Source of the DNA: Allomuricauda sp. M10 | GTDB taxonomy: Bacteria; Bacteroidota; Bacteroidia; Flavobacteriales; Flavobacteriaceae | DNA length: 64,000 nucleotides | Direction of reading: 5' to 3' | Assembly: GCF_020782875.1 (NCBI RefSeq) | Contig: NZ_JAJGBN010000002.1 | Location: forward strand, 62,001 to 126,000 | In this document: piece after piece, positions 1-8,600 of the stretch | Layout of the letters: the number at the start of each line of letters is the position of its first letter | Numbering within the stretch: position 1 is the first letter of the stretch | Position numbers and translations under genes: made by a program | The notes under the pieces: model-generated | The model's database searches: none | What the model was told of the DNA's origin: nothing | What the model saw: the letters and a program-made list of their open reading frames with translations, nothing else

Positions 1-324
1 TCTGGTGATGGAAAGATTACCCGTGCCGATAACAAATCTTCGGGTTATGGAAAACACATCCGAATAGATCATGGGTACGGATATATTTCCTTGTATGGCC
101 ACTTGAGCAAGTACAACGTGACCGAAGGCCAAAAAGTGAAACGTGGCGACCTTATTGGGTTTGTGGGCAGTACCGGCCGTTCCGAAGCCCCCCACTTGCA
201 CTACGAGATCTTTAAGGACGGGGAACGCATCAACCCCATTAACTTCTACTACGGAAGTTTAACTGCCGAAGAGTTTGAGAACATGCTCAAACATGCCAAT
301 CAAGAGAACCAATCCTTGGATTAA
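1..324 (+). CDS. M23 family metallopeptidase, C-terminal part (5' end outside window)
   Basis: The reading frame is open from base 1, so the gene starts upstream of the window. The visible 107 residues carry the end of a LytM/M23 peptidase domain: a Y-G-H-L segment followed by the H-L-H zinc-ligand motif in the context PHLHYEIF, then the usual short tail after the catalytic domain (G-E-R-I-N-P). Such enzymes cleave peptide cross-links in peptidoglycan from the periplasmic side, or act as non-catalytic activators of amidases. The first zinc ligand lies upstream and cannot be checked. The TAA stop overlaps the ATG of the following MerR-type gene by one base, so the two are probably translationally coupled. 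Confidence 0.9.
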   Translation, partial: SGDGKITRADNKSSGYGKHIRIDHGYGYISLYGHLSKYNVTEGQKVKRGDLIGFVGSTGRSEAPHLHYEIFKDGERINPINFYYGSLTAEEFENMLKHANQENQSLD

Positions 325-653
325 TGCACATAGAGCTTCCTGAAAAAAGATATTATGGCATTGGTGAAGTGGCCAACGCCTTTGGGGTGAACACCTCCCT
401 TATCCGTTTTTGGGAAAAGGAGTTTGATGTGCTACAACCCAAAAAGAACGCCAAGGGAAACCGAAAGTTTACTCCTGAGGACATCAAGAACCTTCAGATG
501 ATCTACCATCTGGTCAAGGAACGGGGGTTTACACTTGAAGGGGCAAAGACCCATTTGAAGGAAGAAAAGCAAAAGGCACTTTCCACTTTTGAAGTGATTC
601 AAAAACTGGAAAAAGTAAAGGCGGAACTCCTGAAAATAAAGGAACAACTATAA
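324..653 (+). CDS. MerR-family transcriptional regulator (DNA-binding domain only)
   Basis: A 109-residue protein with an N-terminal MerR-type winged helix-turn-helix (about residues 8-75: YYGIGEVANAFGV, then LIRFWEKEF and the wing G-N-R-K-F-T) followed by a short coiled coil rich in K/E. There is no ligand-binding domain and no cysteine cluster, so a metal- or drug-sensing role is not suggested. Proteins of this short type are common in Bacteroidota next to M23 peptidase and LemA genes. It overlaps the peptidase stop by one base and is 20 bases upstream of lemA, so it is probably part of the same transcript. Its targets cannot be read from the sequence. Confidence 0.85.
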   Translation: MHIELPEKRYYGIGEVANAFGVNTSLIRFWEKEFDVLQPKKNAKGNRKFTPEDIKNLQMIYHLVKERGFTLEGAKTHLKEEKQKALSTFEVIQKLEKVKAELLKIKEQL

Positions 654-673
654 AACACTAAAACCATACGAAA

Positions 674-1273
674 ATGAAAAAAGGCATCATTGCCATCATA
701 GTACTGATCGTTATCGCAGTGCTTATTGGCGGTTGGTACGTGAGCACCAACAACAAACTTGTGGACATGAAAGGTCAGGCGACCAAACAATGGGCCAATG
801 TGGAGAGTTCCTATCAACGTAGAAGCGATTTGATCGGAAACTTGGTGAAAACCGTTCAAGGCGCTGCCGATTTTGAGCGCACCACCTTGTCGGAAGTTAT
901 CGAAGCAAGGGCAAAGGCTACTTCCACCACAATCGATGCGAACAACATCACCCCAGAGCAAATGGCACAGTTTCAGGAAGCACAGGCCGGACTTTCCTCT
1001 GCACTGTCCAGATTATTGGTCACGGTGGAACGCTATCCTGACCTAAAAGCTAACCAAAACTTCCTGGAACTCCAATCCCAATTGGAAGGCACTGAAAATA
1101 GAATCAATGTAGAACGAAACCGTTTTAACGATTTGGCCGGGGAGTACAACATCAAGATCCAACAAATTCCCACCAATTTTGTGGCCAGTTTGGGCAATTT
1201 TGATCCTATGGCGCTTTTCACTTCCAAACCAGGAGCAGAAAATGCCCCCGATGTGAACTTCGAATTCAATTAA
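674..1273 (+). CDS. lemA: LemA family protein
   Basis: A 199-residue protein with an N-terminal membrane anchor (about residues 5-25, nearly all I/V/L) followed by the alpha-helical LemA domain (NNKLVDMKGQATKQWANVE, then YQRRSDLIGNLVKTV). The usual family length is 180-200 residues, so it is complete. LemA proteins are membrane-anchored with an extracytoplasmic or cytoplasmic helical bundle; their biochemical role is not settled. The gene is followed after two bases by two TPM-domain genes, an arrangement found repeatedly in Bacteroidota that suggests a shared envelope function. Confidence 0.92.
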   Translation: MKKGIIAIIVLIVIAVLIGGWYVSTNNKLVDMKGQATKQWANVESSYQRRSDLIGNLVKTVQGAADFERTTLSEVIEARAKATSTTIDANNITPEQMAQFQEAQAGLSSALSRLLVTVERYPDLKANQNFLELQSQLEGTENRINVERNRFNDLAGEYNIKIQQIPTNFVASLGNFDPMALFTSKPGAENAPDVNFEFN

Positions 1274-1275
1274 GC

Positions 1276-1722
1276 ATGCCGAACATGTCGCACGTAGAGG
1301 AATTTTTGAGTGCCGAGGAGGAGCAGGACATCATCAATGCCATTGTTGAGGCCGAGAAGAACACTTCCGGCGAAATCAGGGTCCATATTGAGGCCTCTGC
1401 CAAAATAGACCATTTTAGCAGGGCCCAGCAAATTTTCCACTTTTTGAAAATGGATAACACCAAGGAAAACAATGGTGTGTTGATCTATGTGGCCGTGGAC
1501 GATAAAAAATTCGTCATTTATGGGGATACAGGCATAGACAGAGCCGTGCCGAATGGATTTTGGGAAACCACTAAGGACACAATGGCCTCGCATTTTTCAA
1601 AAGGAAATTTTAAACAAGGAATCGTTGAAGGGGTTTTAATGGCCGGAAAGGAACTGCAGTCCCATTTTCCATGGAACCAAAACGACACCAACGAGCTGAG
1701 CGATGCCATTTCCAAAGGGTAG
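1276..1722 (+). CDS. TPM-domain protein (cytosolic type)
   Basis: A 148-residue protein that consists essentially of one TPM domain: L-S-A-E-E-E-Q-D-I at the start, G-E-I-R-V-H-I-E at residue ~35, then NNGVLIYVAVDDKKFVIYGDTGID, the hallmark strand of the family. It has no signal peptide and no membrane segment, unlike its downstream partner. TPM domains have been linked to photosystem II repair and to weak phosphatase activity in plants; in bacteria the function is unknown. The start lies two bases after the lemA stop and the end overlaps the next gene by 20 bases, so the three genes are one operon. Confidence 0.85.
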   Translation: MPNMSHVEEFLSAEEEQDIINAIVEAEKNTSGEIRVHIEASAKIDHFSRAQQIFHFLKMDNTKENNGVLIYVAVDDKKFVIYGDTGIDRAVPNGFWETTKDTMASHFSKGNFKQGIVEGVLMAGKELQSHFPWNQNDTNELSDAISKG

Positions 1723-2491
1723 TTTCATACTTGCTTTTTTATGTGTCTCACTGGCTTGGGGGCAATTCACCATACCCGAAAAACCCAATGTTCAGACAAG
1801 CGTTTACGACTATGTAAACCTCTTGTCCACTTCCCAAAAAAGGGAGTTGGAACAGAAACTCATCCGTTATTCCGATAGTACTTCCACACAAATTGTAGTG
1901 GCCATTATCAGTTCCACCGAGGGAGAGGACATTACCTATCTTGGTGCGCAATGGGGCCACAAATGGGGCATTGGTCAGGCCGACAAGGATAATGGTATTC
2001 TTGTACTTTTGGCCAGGGACGACCGGAGGATCGCCATCAATACCGGTTACGGTGTGGAAGGCTCCCTTACCGATTTAATGTCCAAGCGCATCATCGAATC
2101 CGTCATCATCCCCGAGTTTAAAAAGGGTGACTATTACGCTGGTCTTGACAAAGGTTCCGATGCCATTTTTAAAGTATTGACAGGAGAGTTCAGTGAGGAC
2201 CGCACCTTTGGTAATGCTACCCGATTCCCATTTGAAGCCCTGTTTCCCTTCATCATTTTCATCGTGATCCTGATCATTCTTTGGAGCAGAAAAAACAAAG
2301 GTGGTGGCGGCAATGGTGGCCGCAGGGGCAGTGGACTTGACATTTGGGACATGATCATCCTCAGCAATATGGGCCGTAGTTCCGGCTCTTCCGGTGGATT
2401 TGGCGGCGGTGGCGGATTTAGTGGAGGTGGTTTTAGTGGTGGCTTCGGTGGAGGTGGCTTTGGAGGCGGAGGAGCCTCTGGAGGTTGGTAG
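1703..2491 (+). CDS. TPM-domain membrane protein with glycine-rich tail (YgcG-like)
   Basis: A 262-residue protein. Residues 1-20 form a signal peptide (ILAFLCVSLAWGQ), residues ~30-155 a TPM domain (YVNLLSTSQKRELEQKL, then NGILVLLARDDRRIAINTGYG), residues ~175-195 a membrane segment, and the last ~65 residues an almost pure G/S/F tail ending in ASGGW. The architecture matches the YgcG group: a periplasmic domain, one membrane span and a Gly-rich cytoplasmic or flexible tail. The start is inside the end of the upstream TPM gene; it is chosen because it gives a clean signal peptide. It is the last gene of the LemA operon, and the convergent receptor gene follows after about 50 bases. Confidence 0.88.
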   Translation: MPFPKGSFILAFLCVSLAWGQFTIPEKPNVQTSVYDYVNLLSTSQKRELEQKLIRYSDSTSTQIVVAIISSTEGEDITYLGAQWGHKWGIGQADKDNGILVLLARDDRRIAINTGYGVEGSLTDLMSKRIIESVIIPEFKKGDYYAGLDKGSDAIFKVLTGEFSEDRTFGNATRFPFEALFPFIIFIVILIILWSRKNKGGGGNGGRRGSGLDIWDMIILSNMGRSSGSSGGFGGGGGFSGGGFSGGFGGGGFGGGGASGGW

Positions 2492-2544
2492 CTTTACCCA
2501 CATAAAATCTTCCAAGACACATTTTCCCTGAAAATCACATCTTC

Positions 2545-5337
2545 CTAAAACCTAATAAACCTTGGACCTCCTCCACGCTGGTTCGGTGCTCCTTTACCTC
2601 CAAAGGAATCGAATTTGATGGTCAAACTTCCCATAAAATAACGCTTCAGTACGGTTCCCTGATAATCCTGAATAAAATCCTGTCCGGTAGTTCGTTGTGA
2701 GTTGATGTTCTGGTTGAGCAAGTCAAAGGCCAAAACTTTTAAAGTGGCTTTCTTTTTAAACATCTGAAGTCCCAAACTCATGTTCCAGAAAATGGCATCC
2801 TTATCAAAACCAGACCCTAAATTTCCATTGTAGCTGTAGGTGATATCATTCCCCCAGACCAAATTTTCAGGCCAAAAGGTCGTCAACTTAAAGGCCAAGT
2901 TATGGGTGATGTAATCGATATCGTTCACATTATCAAGATTATATCGAGTAGAATAGATACCCAATCGGTATTCTGGCTCCAGTTCTATTTTTTCCTTAAA
3001 GTTGAACAACAACCCGATCCTTGGGTTCAGGTTGAGGGTTTTGGCCTCTAACCTACTCCCATTGGTAAAACCGACTTGACGGCTGATATTGGCGTATGGA
3101 TTGATGGTAAACTTCATGGTGTACAGGCTATCCTTTTTGATTTGCTTGGAATAACTGATACCCATCCAACCCCGGTAGTTTCCTGCCACATTTTGATAAT
3201 TGGTGGTCCTGATAAAATTTTCATCCGTGGTAGTGCTTGAAACAATCTTGTCCTTTTCAAGGGTCATCCCAGAATAAACAAAGATTCCGGTCCGATCTTT
3301 CCAGTTGTAATTGTTATAATTCAAATAGATATTATGATTGATCTCTGGGCCCAAATTGGGGTTACCTATAATGATGTTCAAGGGATTGCTAACGTTCGGA
3401 ACAGGTTGTAACTGGTTGACCGAAGGTACATTTAAATTGGTGTTGTAATTCGTGCTGAATCTTTTCCCATTACCTATGTCATAATTTAGGTATGAGTTGA
3501 ACAAAAGATTACTGTAATCCTTGGAAAAGGTGGTGGATTGAATAAAATCCTCATTGTCCAAACCTATCTGTTCCAGCCTTGCCCGAAAGTTGAACCGTAG
3601 CTTTTTTCCGTTGGAACCAAACCCGATTTCGGGAATGTGTTTGTTTACATTGAAGTTAAAATCTGAGCTCAACGTTGAATTGAAAACATAGTCACCTGTT
3701 ACCTCATCAAAATCGGCAACAGACCGTTCGTTGTTCTGCTCATTGTTGTTGTAGCTGTATCGGAAATCCAGATATAGATCTTTGTTCAGGGAGTGACGGT
3801 ACGAAGCTCCCAACTCATAGGAATCGTTGGAATTATCGATCATGGTTCGCTGATCTTGGGTCTGCTCACTGGGGTTGTCCCCAAAAATACTGCGCTGTGT
3901 GTTCAAAAAAGATTCCGAATCGTTCACCCGGTTGTTGTTATCAAAATAAGCACGGACATAACTACCCAAGGTGTCAAGTTTTTTCATGATCTCCAATCGA
4001 TTGCTAAAGTTTCTTTGGAAACCGTCCGTGGTCTGTAAACTGGTACTGCTGTTGATTAAATTTCCATCCTCATCCGTAGAAACCGTGTTGGACGCATCTG
4101 TAGAACGCGTGCTGTTCACATTCAAATTGGGCTGGATAGTGATCCTAGTGGTTTTGTCCACATCAAACTCCAAATTGGCAGCCCCTTGATTGGAAATGGT
4201 AGCCCCCACAAAACTGGATTCGGTATCGGTAAAATAACTACCATCGGGTAAAATGTTTTCCCGGAACGTTTTTTCGTCATTGTACGAATCGCTGTAGGCA
4301 TAAAAATAGTTGCCGTCGGTTTTATACTTGCCTTTGTCCTGGTCCGCATAACTGGCTCCCAACGTGGACGAGGTGGTAATCCCCTGTCCAAACCCGAACG
4401 ACATGTTGCCTATGGCAAACCCTCCATTGTTATTAAAGCTAAAGCCTCCTCCACGGGAATTTCCGACCATTTCATAAATTTCGTCAAAGGAAAACCCAGG
4501 ATTATTGATGTTATTGGTACTCCCCAAAACACTAATGCGCTTGGTATCGTTAAAATAATTGAGCAATCCGTTGGCCTGGTACCGATCATCCGTGCCATAA
4601 CCGCCTGATAATCTACCCATATAGCCTTTGTTCTTGTCCTCTTTGAGCGTAAGATTGATCGTTTTAGTCTCCCCATCCCCTTCATCACCCACAAACTCCT
4701 GCTCCTTGGTCTTGGTATTGGTAATTTGAATCTTGCTAATCACATCTTTGGACAAGGTTTTTGTGGCCACCTTCGGGTCGGTGCTAAAAAACACCTGCCC
4801 GTTGACCAACACTTGATTTACTTCCTTGCCGTTCACGGTGATTTTTCCATCGCTGTCCACTTCCACTCCGGGAAGTTTCTTCAACACATCTTCCACCGTG
4901 GCATCGGGCCGGACCTTGAAGGAATCCGCATTGAACTCCAACGTATCTTTTTTGATGGTGATGGGAACCCGTTCCCCGATCACATCGATTCCCGCGAGTT
5001 GTTGCACCCGCTCTTCAAGTTTAATATCACCGAGGGTTACTTCAGGTTTTAACTCTACTTCTTGGGCCACGGATTGGTAACCGTTGGATGAGAAGGCCAA
5101 CCGAAGGTTTTTGTAGGCTGATTTTCCTTCCAAGGCAAAAAGTCCATCGGCATTGGTGATGGTGTACGTGACCAAAGTGCTGTCCTTTATGGTTTCGGCA
5201 TAAACCGTAGCCGCTTCAATAGGGGTTCCCGTGGCGGCATCCACAATTTTGCCCTTCACCAAAAATTCTTGGCCGGACATTGAGGAAAAACAAAAAAATA
5301 GGGAAACGTAAACGAGGTAAACGTAGATTTTTTTCAA
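2545..5337 (-). CDS. TonB-dependent-receptor-like outer membrane beta-barrel protein
   Basis: About 930 residues. After a signal peptide comes a carboxypeptidase-regulatory-like beta-sandwich (VKGKIVDAATGTPIEAATVYAE), then a plug-like domain (RPDATVEDVLKKLPGVEVDSDG) and a long outer-membrane beta-barrel of the OMP_b-brl_3 type, ending in FIRF. No SusD partner is adjacent, so it is not a Sus pair. The start is uncertain. The frame is open to an ATG at 5433 and another at 5385, but the TTG at 5337 gives a textbook signal peptide (M-KKIYVYLVYVSLFFCFSSM) without a hydrophilic leader and is preferred here. The ligand cannot be inferred. The gene is convergent with the LemA/TPM operon and divergent from the A2M gene. 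Confidence 0.85.
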   Translation of the reverse strand: MKKIYVYLVYVSLFFCFSSMSGQEFLVKGKIVDAATGTPIEAATVYAETIKDSTLVTYTITNADGLFALEGKSAYKNLRLAFSSNGYQSVAQEVELKPEVTLGDIKLEERVQQLAGIDVIGERVPITIKKDTLEFNADSFKVRPDATVEDVLKKLPGVEVDSDGKITVNGKEVNQVLVNGQVFFSTDPKVATKTLSKDVISKIQITNTKTKEQEFVGDEGDGETKTINLTLKEDKNKGYMGRLSGGYGTDDRYQANGLLNYFNDTKRISVLGSTNNINNPGFSFDEIYEMVGNSRGGGFSFNNNGGFAIGNMSFGFGQGITTSSTLGASYADQDKGKYKTDGNYFYAYSDSYNDEKTFRENILPDGSYFTDTESSFVGATISNQGAANLEFDVDKTTRITIQPNLNVNSTRSTDASNTVSTDEDGNLINSSTSLQTTDGFQRNFSNRLEIMKKLDTLGSYVRAYFDNNNRVNDSESFLNTQRSIFGDNPSEQTQDQRTMIDNSNDSYELGASYRHSLNKDLYLDFRYSYNNNEQNNERSVADFDEVTGDYVFNSTLSSDFNFNVNKHIPEIGFGSNGKKLRFNFRARLEQIGLDNEDFIQSTTFSKDYSNLLFNSYLNYDIGNGKRFSTNYNTNLNVPSVNQLQPVPNVSNPLNIIIGNPNLGPEINHNIYLNYNNYNWKDRTGIFVYSGMTLEKDKIVSSTTTDENFIRTTNYQNVAGNYRGWMGISYSKQIKKDSLYTMKFTINPYANISRQVGFTNGSRLEAKTLNLNPRIGLLFNFKEKIELEPEYRLGIYSTRYNLDNVNDIDYITHNLAFKLTTFWPENLVWGNDITYSYNGNLGSGFDKDAIFWNMSLGLQMFKKKATLKVLAFDLLNQNINSQRTTGQDFIQDYQGTVLKRYFMGSLTIKFDSFGGKGAPNQRGGGPRFIRF

Positions 5338-5433
5338 ATGGCAGTTTGTTTTTGATTGACTTAGCTGTGAACCAAAATATTGCATTGAAATTTTATTAGC
5401 GATCCTTTTAACGAAACTTTGAGAAAATTTCAA

Positions 5434-5606
5434 GGAAAATTGCGCTTGGGCATAAAAAAATCATAAAAAACGCACGTAACAAATCCGTTGTTAAAAAATC
5501 GTTCGTAAATCCTAACACCCCATTCATCAACTTACCGGGATCCCATCCCTATTTTTGGCTATATTGTTGTACCAAATTCATAGATTAATTTTTTATACTT
5601 TTTGCC
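5434..5606. promoter_or_regulatory. Divergent intergenic region between receptor and A2M genes
   Basis: This AT-rich stretch separates the starts of two divergent genes and must contain both promoters. I find T-rich sequences near 5590-5605 that resemble a -7 box, but no exact TTG/TAnnTTTG pair for either direction, so no promoter is placed. Confidence 0.4.
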
Positions 5607-8600
5607 ATGTCCCGGTTATTAAAAATCACCCTGTTTGCCTTCCTGATTTTTGTTTCATCCTGTAAAAAAAAGGAGGCCGTTGTTGTGACGGACAATCTCT
5701 TCAAATTCAAGGATTATATCAGTTACCATACCCATGGCAACCAAAGCATTTCTGCTCCCATTACCATTGCTCTGGCCCAACAATTGGAGCAATTTGAACT
5801 GAACCAGGAATTGCCCAAGGAGTATTTACAAATTTCACCAAAGGTGGATGGCAAATTGATCATTGAAAACGGTCGGGAACTGACCTTTCAACCTTCCGAA
5901 TATTTAAAACCGAACACGGAATATGTGGTCACTTTGGCCCTGAACAAACTGTTCGAGAACATCGACAAGGAATTTAAGACCTATACTTTTAGTTTCAAGA
6001 CCATCACCCCAAACTTTAAGATCAATTTGGGCAACTTGCAATCCTACAGCAAAGAGCTGCAATATTTAACTGGCACCTTGGATGCTTCCGATATTTTGGA
6101 TGCCTCCAAAATAGAGAGCATTCTTTCCGTAAAGCAGGGCGATAAAAATGTTCCCGTAAGCTGGGACAACGCTTCGGAAAATGCCCAGTACTTCAGTTTT
6201 AAGATTGATAGCATCTCTAGAAAAACAGAAGATAGCGAGCTCACCATCAGTTGGACCGGAAAGGAACTTAGTATTGAAAACGAAGGTTCGGAAAAGTTCA
6301 CCATTCCCGGATTGAACAAATTTGTTGTGGTGGATGCCAAGACCACTTCATCCCCTAATGCTGTTCTAACGTTGAATTTCTCGGAACCGCTGAAACAAAA
6401 TCAAAACCTGAACGGTTTGGTGACCATTGAAAATGCCGAAAGCCTTCGGTATGAGATAAACGGAAACTTACTTAGAGTGTACCCTTCCAACCGGATTTTG
6501 GGTGAAGTACGGGTTAATGCTTTTGAGGGAATCAAAAGCGAATATGGGTTTACCTTGAAGAACACTTTTTCCGAACTGGTTTCTTTTGAACAGTTGAAAC
6601 CTGCTGTACGATTGATTTCCAAAGGAACCATTCTGCCCAATGCCGCTTCCACGCCCATCTATTTTGAGACGGTGAATTTGTCAGCCGTTGAAGTCCGAGT
6701 GATCCAGGTTTTTGAGAACAACATGCTACAATACCTGCAGAACAATGACCTTACAGAAAGCTACAGTCCCGATTTCAGACCAGTGGGAAGAAGGGTGGCC
6801 TTCAAAGTGCTTCCCCTTGCAGAAAATGGGGAAGAAAATTCCAGTTATTGGAAAGCCCACGCCCTTGACCTGTCGAGCTTGATCAAAGTCAACCCAGGTT
6901 CCTTGTACCGAGTTGAATTCAGTTTTAAAAAGGAGCACACTACCTATTCCTGTGATGATTCTGAAACAACAGAAGATCAAACGGAAACCTATAAGTCCAG
7001 CGCGGATGAAGAATCCATGGAAGAACGCTATTGGGACAACGAGATCTATTATTGGAGGGACTATGATTACGATTGGGAGAACCGCGACAACCCTTGTCAC
7101 CAGGCGTATTACAACTATGACAGGATTGCATCCACCAATCTTTTAGGCAGCGACCTTGGCTTGATCGTGAAAAAAGGAAAAAACCATTCCTATCATTTTG
7201 CGGCCACCAATTTATTGACCACCCAACCCGAAGCCAACACCAAGATAAAACTGTACAATTATCAACAACAATTGTTGGGAGAGGTGACCACGGATGCCTC
7301 CGGATTATCCATTTATGACGGGGATAAGAGCGTTGCTTTTGCCGTCGCGGAAAAGAACAACAATTTTGCCTATGCCAAACTTTTGGATGGCAACGCACTG
7401 TCTTTGAGTACATTCGATGTTTACGGAGAAGAATTGCAGCGGGGACTTCAAGGATTCCTGTATACTGAAAGAGGGGTTCACCGTCCTGGCGATGTGATCC
7501 ATCTCACCTTTGTTTTGGACGATAAAGCCAATCCGTTGCCCAAAGGTCACCCCGTAACTTTGGAAGTAAGTGATGCCCGTGGAAAATTGGTACAGCGCAA
7601 TGTGCTGACCGAAGGTACTTTGCCCATTTCTGAAGGCTTGTTCGCCAAAAAAGAGAACAAATTCTATTATTTCCCTATACCGACCCAAGCGGATGCCCCA
7701 ACGGGAAATTGGTCCGCTAAAGTGATTGTGGGCGGTGCCCAATTCAACAAATACCTTAAGGTGGCCACGGTGAAACCCAACCGGTTAAAAGTGGATTTTT
7801 CCTTTGATAACGAAGTGTTGAAGGCCAACTCAAATAATAGCGGCAAGGCCATCGTACAATGGTTGCACGGAGCTCCCGCCCGCAACCTCAAAATTGATAT
7901 CAATGCCAACTTGAGCAAAGCTTCCAATGCCTTCCCAAAACTGAAGGATTATGTTTTTCAAGATCCGGCACGCGACTTTTATGATACCGAACTGCAATGG
8001 ATCTCTTCCAAATTGGATGGAAACGGTGAGTTGGCCATCAACGAAAAAATCAATGTGAACGGTAATGCCCCAGGCATGTTACAAGCAACTTTCACTACCA
8101 AGGTTTTTGAAGGTGGCGGGGATTTTTCCATAGACGTGTTCACCAAAAATGTGGCGCCCTACCCCTATTTTGTGGGATTACGATCCCCAGAGGCCAAGCA
8201 ATACGGTTCTTTTATGACCGATGAGAATAATTCCTTTAGTGTGATTACTGTGGATGATCAAGGTAAACCGTCTGGCAATCGAAAACTGAAAGTTCAGATC
8301 TATAAAATTGAATGGCGTTGGTGGTGGAACCGTGGGTACGATAACCTATCCCGATATGAAAATGCATCCGTTCACAGTCCGTTCAAGGAAATGACGGTTA
8401 CCACCGGAGCGGACGGCAAGGCCAACTTCAACCTAAAGGTACCCGATGATGATGGCGGACGTTTCCTAATTCGAGTGATCGATGAAGCAGGACATGCAAC
8501 TGGGCGTACAGCTTATTTTTATCGCAATTGGTGGAAAAGGCCATCCGGAGATTCCGAAAGCTCCAAGATCTTGGTATTCTCGGCAGATAAGGAAAACTAC

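Noticed and set aside
2297-2485. Repeats of GGTGGTGGCGGC type
   Set aside because: They encode the Gly-rich tail of the TPM protein and are not a separate tandem repeat or CRISPR-like array.
2075-2515. 146-codon minus-strand frame rich in A, T and S
   Set aside because: Reverse complement of the glycine-rich tail of the TPM protein; low-complexity artefact.
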